NCBI GenBank assembly: GCA_949710005.1
Contig: OX453275.1
Span: 14,668,195-14,732,194, forward strand
Direction: 5' to 3'
DNA: 64,000 bases
From: Ricordea florida
Taxonomy: Eukaryota; Cnidaria; Anthozoa; Corallimorpharia; Ricordeidae
Shown here: positions 54,708 to 63,702 of the stretch, in pieces
How positions within the stretch are numbered: position 1 is the stretch's first letter
Layout of the letters: each line of letters opens with the position of its first letter
The notes under the pieces: generated by a model
What the model saw: the letters and a program-made list of their open reading frames with translations, nothing else
Databases searched by the model: none
What the model was told of the DNA's origin: nothing
Position numbers and translations under genes: made by a program

Positions 54708-55937
54708 ATGGCGTACATCTCCAAGAAGCTTGACCCAAGGGAGGAGCCGCACGCTCTCATGGCCGCAAAAGGAAAGCGTGTCACCCACCGCTTGACCTTT
54801 AACCCGAGCTCGGCGATCCACAAAGAGACTCTTTACGTTGACATTCCCAGACTTCCAGCCGACACCGTCCTAGTCCCAGACACCCTAGCCCTTGTAGGCG
54901 AGGTGTCGCTAGGCGGATCGACGAAGCACGCCAACAATCGCGTTGTCAACAACCTGGGGCGCTGTTTGATTCGGCGAAGGATCGTCAAGATGGGCGATAA
55001 AACCCTAGAGGACCTGGAGCGCGCTGACCTAGTTGGAGCGTTCTCCGACCTGTGGCTTCCCACCGAAGAGCGAGCTAAACGTATCGAGCAAGGGATCCAG
55101 ACAACCGCGGTCAATAAAATCCGCTCAGAGGCCGGAGACAAAGGCGATGAGGCGGGGGACCTGGCAATTGCCGAGGCCTTCTTAAAGTATCGGCTCCCAA
55201 TTGATTTTGAGCTCCTTCGCACCCACGGTGTTCTCCATACGGCGAGTCTTCCGCCAATTCGGTTGGAGCACACACTCGCCGCCGCCAAAGATGTCATCGT
55301 AAGCTCGGATACGAACAAGATTGGCAGCTACACGCTCAAAAACATCGAAATGGTGTATCAGGTGATTGAGTCCCCCGGTTACGCGCAGCACGTCCCGAGC
55401 GTGGTTCTTTACAACCACATCTCGCACTACAAAGTGATCTCCTTTGCGAAGGCCACCGAGGCAATTCTCACGGACAACATCCCCGTGCAACTCAAAAGCT
55501 ATGTGGGTGTCCTGTTCCTATTCGTCGACCAGTTCCCCGCGGGAGCACGACACAGCGAAGCCTTTCCGAATCCGGCGGTGACAAAGGTTGAGTTCGACTT
55601 AAACGGCGTCCCCAACACGCTGTACCCCAGCGGCATGCTCCCCGCAGATATTTGGGAGACCGCGAGAGCCGGCGCAGAGTGGTTGGTTCACCCCCCAGCT
55701 CATAACCCGGTGGTCAGCCCTACGGGGTTCTTTAATGACAAATACGGGATCTTCATCGATCTCCGCACGGCACGCGACCACCTCGTGCACGGCGACGGAC
55801 AAGCAGCTCTCGGTCCGGGAAAAAATCTTCAGTTTCGGATCTATCGAAAGACCGGTGGTAGTGGGCATGGCAACTGCCACGTCTTCCTCCTAGGCGACGC
55901 AGCATTCGACCTTGGAAGTCAAGTCGCCTACTATTAA
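54708..55937 (+). CDS. Candidate double-jelly-roll major capsid protein, element 2
   Basis: 409 residues, intact. MAYISKKLDPREEP, then TLYVDIPRLPADTVLVPDTL, VNNLGRCLIRRRIVKMGDKT, LPIDFELLRTHGVLHTASLP, VLYNHISHYKVISFAKATEA, GVLFLFVDQFPAGARHSEAF, EFDLNGVPNTLYPSGM and YGIFIDLRTARDHLVHGDG. Beta-rich text in two similar-sized halves, a gene position immediately before the packaging ATPase and conservation in both elements support a capsid role. The length is near that of compact double-jelly-roll capsid proteins and shorter than the usual Polinton MCP. Fold assignment is inferred, not computed. Confidence 0.65.
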   Translation: MAYISKKLDPREEPHALMAAKGKRVTHRLTFNPSSAIHKETLYVDIPRLPADTVLVPDTLALVGEVSLGGSTKHANNRVVNNLGRCLIRRRIVKMGDKTLEDLERADLVGAFSDLWLPTEERAKRIEQGIQTTAVNKIRSEAGDKGDEAGDLAIAEAFLKYRLPIDFELLRTHGVLHTASLPPIRLEHTLAAAKDVIVSSDTNKIGSYTLKNIEMVYQVIESPGYAQHVPSVVLYNHISHYKVISFAKATEAILTDNIPVQLKSYVGVLFLFVDQFPAGARHSEAFPNPAVTKVEFDLNGVPNTLYPSGMLPADIWETARAGAEWLVHPPAHNPVVSPTGFFNDKYGIFIDLRTARDHLVHGDGQAALGPGKNLQFRIYRKTGGSGHGNCHVFLLGDAAFDLGSQVAYY

Positions 55938-55947
55938 TCACCGTCCC

Positions 55948-55957
55948 TATATAGACA
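55948..55957 (+). promoter_or_regulatory. TATATAGAC box before the ATPase gene
   Basis: TATATAGACAAG then ATG at 55960. Confidence 0.6.
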
Positions 55958-55959
55958 AG

Positions 55960-56607
55960 ATGGATTGTCTCACCGACTTGATACCCGGCCATCTGCTTAT
56001 CGTTGGCCCAACGGCGTCCGGGAAGTCGAGACTGGTCGTCGAAGCGCTCCGTGGACCTTTTCGTGGGAAGTTTCACGTCGTGTGTTTGATTTGCCCGACA
56101 TACGCTCACAACAAAACATATCGGGGATTTGCCCGGAAGGACCCCGGCTTCGTAGCCCTGGCGCCGACCAACGCAGGCGGTGAAATTGAAAAGTGCCTCC
56201 GGTTGGCGGTCTCGGTCTTCGAAGGACGTGGCCAGGTGTTGCTTATTCTGGACGACTGCGCCGCCAGTGAAGACGTAAAAAGACATCGCAGCGCTTTGAT
56301 CGAGCTGGCTTTCTCTGGCAGGCACAAGAATTTTTCAGTATGGCCTTTGACCCAACAATACACGAGCGTGGCAAAAGCCTTCCGGGAGAATGTGGCAGCG
56401 ACGTTGACGTTTTACAGCCCGAGCGAGCTCGATGGGAAAACGCTTTGGAAGAACTACGGGGTGGGACACTCGAAGGAGGAGCGGCACCAAATGCTATCCG
56501 CGCTCAAGGAGCATCCGTACGCCAGACTTTGCTTCCGTCTCCGCCATCCATTCGATATCGTGTTGGAAATCCCAGCTCCCAGCAAAATTGTTTCGGCAGA
56601 TATATAG
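55960..56607 (+). CDS. A32/FtsK-type genome-packaging ATPase, element 2
   Basis: 215 residues, intact. Walker A GPTASGKS (16-23), Walker B VLLILDD (93-99) and a polar LTQQYTSV sensor-like motif (130-137). Start ATG at 55960, six bases after the TATATAG box (55948-55954). The family pumps DNA into icosahedral capsids in Polintons, adenovirus-like and NCLDV-related agents. Gene order MCP then ATPase is conserved in element 1. Its own TAG stop is part of the next TATATAG box at 56601-56607. Confidence 0.85.
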   Translation: MDCLTDLIPGHLLIVGPTASGKSRLVVEALRGPFRGKFHVVCLICPTYAHNKTYRGFARKDPGFVALAPTNAGGEIEKCLRLAVSVFEGRGQVLLILDDCAASEDVKRHRSALIELAFSGRHKNFSVWPLTQQYTSVAKAFRENVAATLTFYSPSELDGKTLWKNYGVGHSKEERHQMLSALKEHPYARLCFRLRHPFDIVLEIPAPSKIVSADI

Positions 56608-56609
56608 TC
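56601..56609 (+). promoter_or_regulatory. TATATAG box before the helical-protein gene
   Basis: TATATAGTC directly before ATG 56610; it also contains the ATPase stop codon. Confidence 0.6.
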
Positions 56610-57158
56610 ATGGATGACACCGTGCTGGATGAAATTCTCCGCGAAGAAGGGCTGTGCTCCAGCGAGCCCCCCGTAGACGTCCGGGACGAACGGGAGGCAC
56701 TGGCTATTCTGGCAGCCGCCGGTAATACCAAGGAGTACTTGGGTAAGGAGCTGTCTCTGGGGGACGTCCACAAGTTCTCGAGCAAGGAGGTTGCTTCGCT
56801 CCATCTTCGTTACCAGGTGACCCTCGGAAAGCAGGTCGAGCACAGTCTCTCTAGCGGGGTTTCGAAGGTCGCGTGCAAGGCGGTAGGCCATTTGTTGGGA
56901 GCAGTAGGGAAAAAACTGGATTCCGAGCAGGCACTGTTAACAGACCTCCAGCAGGATGCTCTGATCCGACGTGAGTTGAGCTACGGAGCTGGCTGGATCG
57001 CTGTCAACGGAGGTCGATTGGTGGCGCTGGTGGCTGCACTGGCTCATGTAGGTTGCCACACAGAAGATGCTAGCGATCCTGTTGTTCCTCTTGCAGGTGT
57101 AGGTAGCCACACAGAGTCTTCGACGGCCGCAGGCCCAGACGACATTGTCGATCGCTAG
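56610..57158 (+). CDS. Conserved helical protein, element 2
   Basis: 182 residues; ATG lies three bases after TATATAG. Acidic N-terminus (MDDTVLDEILREEGLC), helices (LAAAGNTKEYLGKELSLGDV, LHLRYQVTLGKQVEHSLSSG, TDLQQDALIRRELSYGAGW) and a C-terminal tail with repeated GCHTED/GSHTES. The element 1 homologue stops 50 residues earlier. No family recognised. Tight spacing with the ATPase suggests co-expression. Confidence 0.6.
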   Translation: MDDTVLDEILREEGLCSSEPPVDVRDEREALAILAAAGNTKEYLGKELSLGDVHKFSSKEVASLHLRYQVTLGKQVEHSLSSGVSKVACKAVGHLLGAVGKKLDSEQALLTDLQQDALIRRELSYGAGWIAVNGGRLVALVAALAHVGCHTEDASDPVVPLAGVGSHTESSTAAGPDDIVDR

Positions 57159-57214
57159 GGGCCCGCTGGCAATTTTTTGGTGTTTGTATAGTATACGAGC
57201 CCTGTCTGAAAGTG

Positions 57215-57544
57215 ATGGAAGAAGAAGATCGTATTACAGCGCCGGCCGCTCCCGTAGCTCCGAATAAGCAGAAGGATCCTAAGAAGGTCGCGGCTGGCCG
57301 AGCCCTCGCGGCTAGGAACAAAGAAGCTCGACAAGCTCTGGCTCGAGAGCGGGCTCGCGAGAGCCACGACGAACCACACCGAGCTACAACAAGCTGGAAT
57401 TGGGGGCTCCTGATTGCTGCAGGGAGCCTCTTTGCCAGTCTGTATAGTCTGTATCTAGCGCATCTCAATCGCAGGGAGACGCAGCAGCCAAAGCTTACTC
57501 ACCCGCCACCCGAGCCTGCGCGGCCTCGCGAAATTATGGAATAG
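57215..57544 (+). CDS. Small basic single-pass membrane protein, element 2
   Basis: 109 residues: MEEEDRITAPAAPVAPNKQK, a basic Ala/Arg-rich stretch (RALAARNKEARQALARERA), one hydrophobic helix (SWNWGLLIAAGSLFASLYSL) and a proline-rich end. Element 1 has a shortened copy. Unknown family, probably virion membrane or DNA-condensing. Confidence 0.5.
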   Translation: MEEEDRITAPAAPVAPNKQKDPKKVAAGRALAARNKEARQALARERARESHDEPHRATTSWNWGLLIAAGSLFASLYSLYLAHLNRRETQQPKLTHPPPEPARPREIME

Positions 57545-57571
57545 ATTTTTGTATTGTATAGACGCTTTTCC

Positions 57572-57787
57572 ATGGACAACAAAGTCGTAAACACTGTTGT
57601 CGAAGCGGCAACTCTGACAGGCATTGCTGCAGGTATTGGTTGGGTGGGAAAAAAAGTTCTCAAAACGCCTATGATCTCGGACCCTTCCTCGTCGATTGAA
57701 AACTACGCGAAGTGGGTTGCAGTTCTCTCGTGAGCCGTCGCAGCTAGGCAATACTTAGTCGATAAAAAGATAATCCCAGCTGAGTAG
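57572..57787 (+). pseudogene. Small membrane protein, element 2 (internal stop)
   Basis: 72 codons, MDNKVVNTVVEAATLTGIAA to KKIIPAE, interrupted by TGA at 57731-57733. The element 1 copy is open there, which shows that the stop is a lesion in this copy. TGTATAGAC lies 10 bases before ATG. Confidence 0.6.
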
Positions 57788-57789
57788 AG

Positions 57790-58203
57790 ATGGCAACCAT
57801 AGCAGGTATGCTGGGTGGGGCTATCCTAAACGCTACGGCCTTCGTAGGTGGCTCGTATCTCGCTCGGGAGATATCTGGGAAAGGTCCCGATGCAATGGCG
57901 GCTGAGCGAAAGCGCCACGACAAAGCCTTGGAGAAGTACCAGGCTGACTGGGCTGCCTGGCAGAAAAGCCGCGAAAAGCTGGCTGATTGGGAAGCAGAGC
58001 AGGAACGCCTGAGAAATCGCGCTGACCAAGACACAGCCGCAACGAACCGCGCCCTAGATCTGTACGCCCAAACCCATCCTCGCCCCACGGATACCGACGC
58101 CCCACAATGGAGCAACTATTACAGACCTTCGAGAGACCAGCGAACTGGTGAACTAGTCTATATATATAGGTGGTGGGATGCTAGCCGTTGGATATGCTGC
58201 TAG
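57790..58203 (+). CDS. GxxGG membrane-tip/helical protein, element 2
   Basis: 137 residues: MATIAGMLGGAILNATAF (short hydrophobic tip), helical charged body (KRHDKALEKYQADW, DWEAEQERLRNRADQ), then SNYYRPSRDQRTGELVYIYR and a Trp/Cys-rich end (WWDASRWICC). ATG begins two bases after the stop of the previous gene. Conserved in element 1 but shorter there. Unknown function; position and repeats of small membrane genes suggest virion assembly. Confidence 0.55.
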   Translation: MATIAGMLGGAILNATAFVGGSYLAREISGKGPDAMAAERKRHDKALEKYQADWAAWQKSREKLADWEAEQERLRNRADQDTAATNRALDLYAQTHPRPTDTDAPQWSNYYRPSRDQRTGELVYIYRWWDASRWICC

Positions 58204-58256
58204 CCGGTTGTTGTGAGACCCAGGCGACTTTTTTTTCGCGATGGAACTATAGACCA

Positions 58257-59282
58257 ATGGATCAGAAGCTGTCTGACGTCTACTACAGCCCCCAGGGCTA
58301 TTGGAAGGGGTTCGCTGCCTCTAAGAAGTTGTCGGACGCGGCTGGCGCCTCGGAAGATGAAGCCCGAGCGTGGCTAGAAAAACAGGCAATGTGGCAGATC
58401 TACCTCCCGCCCCCACAACGCATACCAAGACCGAGGTTCAATGTCTCAACACCAAACGAGGTTCATCAGGCCGATCTTCTATTTCTACCGCATGACCGAC
58501 CTGGACGGGGGCGGAAGCTTTACAAGTATGCGCTCACTGTGGTCGATGTTGCCTCGCGCTACAAGGAGGCTGAGCCTTTGGCTTCAAAGGAAGCGAAAGA
58601 AGTCGCGGAGGCGTTCGAGCGCATCTACAAGCGAAGCCCTCTCTCCTGGCCTAAGCTTCTACAAGTCGATCCAGGAAAAGAGTTGATGGGTGCTGTCTTG
58701 CCGCTACTAGCTCGCCACAATACCGAAGTCCGGCGCGGCCGCGTGGATATCCACCGAGACCAAGCGATCGTTGAGAGGTTCAACAGGACTCTAGCCGAGC
58801 GGTTGTTCGGTTACCAGTACGCCCAGGAGATGCTTCTTTCCGAAGGTGGAAGATCGGTTGAATGGGTGGCTCGGCTGCCTGCTGTTGTCGCGTTTTTGAA
58901 CAACGAACCGACGCGGTTGATCGGAAAAAAGCCGCAGGATGCTATCGAGGCCAAATCGGTGGCACAAAAACCTTCCTCTGTTGTACCTGGGAGAGCGGTT
59001 GGTTTGGAGGAAGAGAGACTTTCCTCTGACGCCGACTTACGGTATTTATACCAGCCCGGCAAACAGGAGGGTGGGCGAAGACACGCAACGGATCCAATTT
59101 GGAGTCTCGAGGTTCTCGACCAAGAGCGCGCGATTGTTCGGCCTGGTGAGCCTGTGGTCTACTATCTCAGAGACGGCCCCAAACGAGGCTTCGTCCGCGA
59201 AGAGCTGCAGGTAGTTCCTTGGAATACCGAATTACCCCCGAAAGGCGTACTCAAGGGGTTCGGTGTGAATACCGTCGGGTAG
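58257..59282 (+). CDS. Retroviral-type integrase (rve, D,D-35-E), element 2
   Basis: 341 residues, intact. Catalytic acids: D73 in HQADLLFLP, D138 in LLQVDPGKE and E173 in QAIVERFNR; the last two are exactly 35 residues apart, as in retroviral and Polinton integrases. The N-terminus lacks an obvious HHCC zinc site. The C-terminus is a beta-rich SH3/chromo-like tail (VRPGEPVVYYLRDGP, GFVREELQVVPW). It would join element ends to host DNA; the 5-bp duplication at the borders is its expected signature. Its last 50 bp overlap the end of PolB, transcribed from the other strand. An ACTATAGACC box sits just before ATG. Confidence 0.88.
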   Translation: MDQKLSDVYYSPQGYWKGFAASKKLSDAAGASEDEARAWLEKQAMWQIYLPPPQRIPRPRFNVSTPNEVHQADLLFLPHDRPGRGRKLYKYALTVVDVASRYKEAEPLASKEAKEVAEAFERIYKRSPLSWPKLLQVDPGKELMGAVLPLLARHNTEVRRGRVDIHRDQAIVERFNRTLAERLFGYQYAQEMLLSEGGRSVEWVARLPAVVAFLNNEPTRLIGKKPQDAIEAKSVAQKPSSVVPGRAVGLEEERLSSDADLRYLYQPGKQEGGRRHATDPIWSLEVLDQERAIVRPGEPVVYYLRDGPKRGFVREELQVVPWNTELPPKGVLKGFGVNTVG

Positions 59283-62200
59283 AACGCGTCTCTTGTCGTA
59301 GTAGGCGGAAAGCCCTAATTTCTCCTGGTGGTAGGTTGTCATCTTCCCGTCGACCATGCGGAAGCCTCGGTTTTCTGCCCGGTCGAGCGCTCCATCGAGG
59401 GTTGCTTTGTATCTCCCCCAGGTCAAGTCGTTGTCTTTCTTGGCCATCCCCTTCGCCGAGGTTTTACTTTTTCCTTCGCTGTCGACGTAGTACGCCTTGC
59501 TGCAGAGCGCTATCGCCCGGGTGCCCTCGAACTCTAGCTTGAACATGCCCGGCGTCCGTCCGCTCCACTTATCCCAAGCCACCCACTGTTTCTTGCAGAC
59601 CTCGAATTCTCCTCGGAGCTCTGAGCGTACGACTTCATCTAAGCTGGCCCCGGAGATGGCCATGTACAAGCTGTCCGTATCCATTTGGATCAGCTCGAAG
59701 TCTTTCCTATCTACGAAACGATCAAGAAAATCGTAATAGAATTCGAGCATCCGTAGTTTCGCTAACTGGTAAACCGTGATCCCGATTTGAAACGGGCGGG
59801 TGATTTCTATCTTCTGCTTTCTCCTGTGTAGTTCAGTGGCTTCACCTATTTCGTTGAGGTCCTCGAATCAGGAAGATCGGAGAGCACGATCGACCACCGC
59901 TTCGTCTGTTGTGTAGAAGACAAGCGTCTGGCGCTCCAGCGCTTCAATGAATTTGCCGTAGCAGCTATTCCCCAGCAGTTTAAAGAGGTCGGCGAATAGT
60001 GCTTTGTCTTTGTCGGCATCGCCTTGGCGTCGAGCTTCGGTTACTCGGTCGACGAACCACCCGAATATCTTTTGGGGTTGGTAGTCGATCGTTCTGTAGA
60101 CCGCGGTGACAACCAAACCGTGGCCGAGGTACCAGCGGAGAAGGGGGGCGTACAACAAGAGCTTTTTGGCCGACAAGGCGCCTACAAGCTTCGCATCTGT
60201 TGAGCGGGTTCGTCCTGTTCGCTCGAGACAATCCAGCATCTCTTGGGGGACCGCTTCGACGGGAATCTCCTTGGTGTAGAATAGCGGGGGCATTTCTTCG
60301 AACTTTGCCCAGAGGTTTTTGGGGACCTCGATGTCAACCTCGGCGAACCCGAACCACCTTCCTTAACGGAGAGCCCCCACGAACCCGTCTACATCGTCCG
60401 GCCTACGACAGTGGGTCACCGTTCCCTCCCCGCAGGGCATCGGGGCAGCCATGGTGGAGAGATAGAGCGCGTTCGCGTCGTAACCTAGTATGCGTTTACA
60501 GGGTTTAGCCTCTGCGACCTGATGTGAACGAATTCTCGAGACTCCCGATTCGTGATAGCGTGTAAATACGATCGAGGGACCCCCTATGACGCTCGCTTTA
60601 AGGATGTCGTACGCTTCTTTGTTGGGGGCGTACAGCTCAGGCGCATTAGGACCTTTTAGCGTCCCTCGAAGGACAAACCTCATCGAGACACCCGGTAGAC
60701 TTACCGCATCTTTGAAGATGTCGATGCCATAGTCTGTGTAGAAGTCGCGCATCTTTTGGAGGGCTTCGACGAAGGGGCCCACGTCGAGATTGTTGTAGTA
60801 GCGGAGCCAGTCCGCGAACGTCTTCATCTCCTTCTCCCGGAATAGCCGCTTGCAAGCCCGATATTCGGAAAGGGAAAGGAGATATTTGCCTTTTAGTTTC
60901 GAATACCACTGTGGATAGTCCGGTAAGCCGGGAAAGTCGAGCTTGTCGGGGGTATCGAACCAGTCGTACGGGAACCACGACTTCGCGAGGGTACAACCGT
61001 AGGCTTTGACCCAAGCATCGTAGGTTTTGCCGGGGCCGATGTAGTTCACAACGTCCAGGAATTTGAAGTCCGGAGTCGTAATGAACATGATCTGGTTGGC
61101 CTTACATCCCACTTTGATGGACTGGTCGGTCGTCTTACATAGCTCTTCGACGAAGTAGTTCCGGATCAAGTTCAAATCATATTTTCCGGAATTGAACCGG
61201 AGCACGGGGACTTGGTCGCACCACTCTTCGATCGCTAGCCGATACTTTTTGGGCAAGAGCTCGATGGTGTCGGGTAGGAACTGACGGCGGACGTCTTCTC
61301 GTATCCTAGCAGCTCGGCGTTCTAGCGCTCGAATGAACTCCTCGATAAGCAACTTCGGATCTCGATTACAAAGGTGCTCAGGAACAGGGTCGAGGGTGTC
61401 TAATAGTGAGACGGAGATAGGAATATGTGTTTCCTCTAGTGTCAGGTCTTCTGTAGGACGACGAGTGCTGGTCTTGTCGAGGTAACTCTCGAAGTCGTAC
61501 ACGATCGGGTGGGGGTAGGTTGCCGTCTTTGGATCGGGGATGCGATCTTTTCTCCAAGGTTTTAGCTCCTCGTGCTGCCACCTAACCACAAGACGATACC
61601 CGGCGGCGCGGATTTTGGCTTTACGCTCGAGCGTCTGTTGGTATGCCATTTCACGCGTAACAGGGCTGCCCTTTTTCTTGGAAAGATTCCGAAGTTGCTC
61701 CTGACGTTGCTTCGGAGATGGGAAACAGATTTTGCATCCGTGCCATAGACACCCATTGAATTGGAAGACGGTCTTTGAAATGGGATCATAACCTTCTACG
61801 GCGATACCTTCTATCATTCGCTCGCCTCCGTGACCACATAGCTGGTGATGGATATGGATCCCTCTAGCGCGGGCTTCATACTCGAGCCACTGTACTGCTT
61901 GGATGCTATCCCGTTTTTGTGGGTAGAAGACCTTCTCAAAGGCCGATGGTGGAGCTTCCACTTTCTCTCCACGACAGACAACTTTTGTCTCACCTTGGGT
62001 GCAACGATCGGCATGTCGATGTAGGTTGTTGGACTGTGTAAACCGCGCGTTGCACTCCCCGCACACGAACCCTTTCGCAACTTTCCGGATGTCGCGAATG
62101 AGAAACGCGTGCCCCTCGTAGACGCCGATCGTCATTGGTGGAGTACCTACTTTTTCATAGTGCGCTGGGTGCCTCTTATGCAGCCAATCTCCAGACTCTG

Positions 62201-63233
62201 TCGGTTCGTATACCCGGATCCCGAATTTGAAGTGCTGCTCTACTTTCCGCAGCTCGTCCAGAGAAACCCCTGGGCAATTCTCGTGCGATTGGTATATCTC
62301 TGCAGCAAGATCACGAGTTTGGAGGGTGCAACAATCCGCGCGCGCGCCACGATGAACCGCTATACAGCGAAAGAGGCAAAGGTTATCGCCATACGTGTCC
62401 AAGTAATACATTCCCTTCTTTCTTCGGAGCCAGTCGGGTAGTGGTCCTGTACCCAACAGAGGCGCCTGCCGATCTAGTACGACCTTGACTTCCACATAGA
62501 TAAAACGAATGAAGGTCCACTTGGTGCTAGGTCGCTCAATTTGGTTAACATTCAAGCGCTTCTCGTCTTCCGCCTGCACCCAGTCTCTAGCTTCTGGCTC
62601 GAGCCGCTGGATCCAAGGACTCTTTTTCGCAGTTTTGGGAAACAAGATGATTTTACCCGTTTCGATGTTCCTTAGTCGATAGGTGTAGCTGTAGCGCAGA
62701 TAGAAACTGGTCGCGACCCGCTCGCGGAGCTTATCCATAATCCGATCCACCAGAGGCCCGTCCACGCCGCGGAAGAAAGACCACGTCCAGAAGCGCCGCC
62801 CGCGTTGCTCGCCCTCTCTTTCTCTTTCTCTGTCCAATTCATCGAGTATACGCGCGCCTTCTGCGACAATAGATCGCGCTAAGGGTTCATTCCTCAAAGG
62901 AAATCGCCGGTTTTCAATCCTTCTACGAGCTTCTGCCCTCTGCTTACCAGTAGTTCTCTTTAGTGAACCCTCCGATAGGAGAGCGGTGTCAATCTCTCTC
63001 GCAAGTTGACGGATTTCACGAGCCCGCTGTCCCTTCTTATTTTGGTCCCATATATCCCCTCTGGTAATAGCAGGGTATCTCCCCGTCTGATGCGCTCGTC
63101 GGAGTCGTTTCCTCCACTCCGCGGCGCGAGCCTCCACGATCACTCGTTGGAGGTCAGCTTTTCTCTTCAACTTCGAGCGCCCAGGCAGCCCGTAGCTTCG
63201 TGCCAAAGCGCGTAGATCTTTGACGGTAGGCAT
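59232..63233 (-). pseudogene. Protein-primed family B DNA polymerase, element 2 (two stops)
   Basis: 1,333 codons in a single frame from ATG 63233. SAP-like 4-31; basic N-terminal region; OTU-like Cys/His pair in DNLCLFRCIAVHRG (C287) and VYEGHAFLI (H375); zinc motif C391-C394-H-C411; nuclease-like QFNGCLWHGC (491-500). Exonuclease motifs: DFES (580-583), NSGKYDLNLI (681-690) and YYNNLDVGP (812-820). Polymerase motif A GYDANALYL (918-926), motif B KLLGNSCYGK (1085-1094), motif C DTDS (1185-1188). Nonsense codons: TAA at 60365-60363 (codon 957) and TGA at 59870-59868 (codon 1122), both after motif A. There is no frameshift. The truncated product would keep the exonuclease but not the full polymerase site. 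Confidence 0.9.
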
Positions 63234-63243
63234 GTCTATATAA
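63234..63243 (-). promoter_or_regulatory. TATATAGAC box touching the PolB start codon
   Basis: On the minus strand TTATATAGAC is followed immediately by ATG. The same word, or TATATAG, precedes many other genes of both elements at 2-15 bases. Confidence 0.6.
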
Positions 63244-63257
63244 CAGCGATATTAATA

Positions 63258-63415
63258 TTTCTCTCGAATGGAAATACTTTGTGTGTCGCCACTAGTCTCT
63301 CGAATGGAAATACTTCTTGAGTCGCCACTCTCTAAATGGAAATACTTTTGTGTCGCCACTCTCTAAATGGAAATACTTTTTGTGCCGCCACTCTCGGTGC
63401 GCCAACGTTTTTGTC
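63258..63415. repeat. Subterminal ~31-bp repeats, right (about 4 copies)
   Basis: Units of CTCTAAATGGAAATACTTTTGTGTCGCCACT lie between the PolB start and the TIR; two outer copies read CTCGAATGG. Copy number differs between ends, so it is not part of the perfect TIR. Possible binding sites for integrase, terminal protein or a SAP-domain protein. Confidence 0.85.
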
Positions 63416-63417
63416 TC

Positions 63418-63697
63418 GATTTCTAGTATGCATATTTGTCTAAATTGAAATGCCTCATTAACTTTCGGAAAATCTTCTATATATGTTCAAATTGCAATCT
63501 ATTGCCTCCATTAATTATCGGTAATTTTCACCTTTTATTCAATGTTTTTACAGCTTATTTTTGTGAAACCCCTTTTTTCAGCTCACTTTGTCGTTCTATT
63601 GCTCCCACTAATTATTCGGTATTTTTTGACCCCTTTTTAGGGCGTATTTTGCCGATTTAGCACTGACCCGTATTTAATTCATTCCTCTTATACTACT
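63418..63697. repeat. Right TIR of element 2
   Basis: Inverted copy of the left TIR, ending TTCATTCCTCTTATACTACT. Confidence 0.93.
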
Positions 63698-63702
63698 CAT
63701 AG
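63698..63702. repeat. Target site duplication of element 2, right
   Basis: CATAG, identical to 49336-49340. Extending to 6 bp breaks the match (ACATAG against CATAGC). Confidence 0.8.

Larger units (their letters stand above)
49341..63697. mobile_element. Polinton/Maverick-like element 2, complete, 14.36 kb
   Basis: Complete element with 280-bp TIRs, a 5-bp target duplication, subterminal tandem repeats and 14 genes. Left to right: SAP-like protein (+), unknown (+), hydrophobic protein (-), penton-like (-), ~460-residue protein (+, frameshift), membrane/coiled-coil (-), MCP (+), ATPase (+), helical protein (+), three small genes (+), integrase (+) and PolB (-). The pPolB, rve-type integrase, packaging ATPase and capsid set define Polinton/adintovirus-like elements. 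No adenain-type protease was recognised. GC content is visibly higher than in the flanks. Confidence 0.9.
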
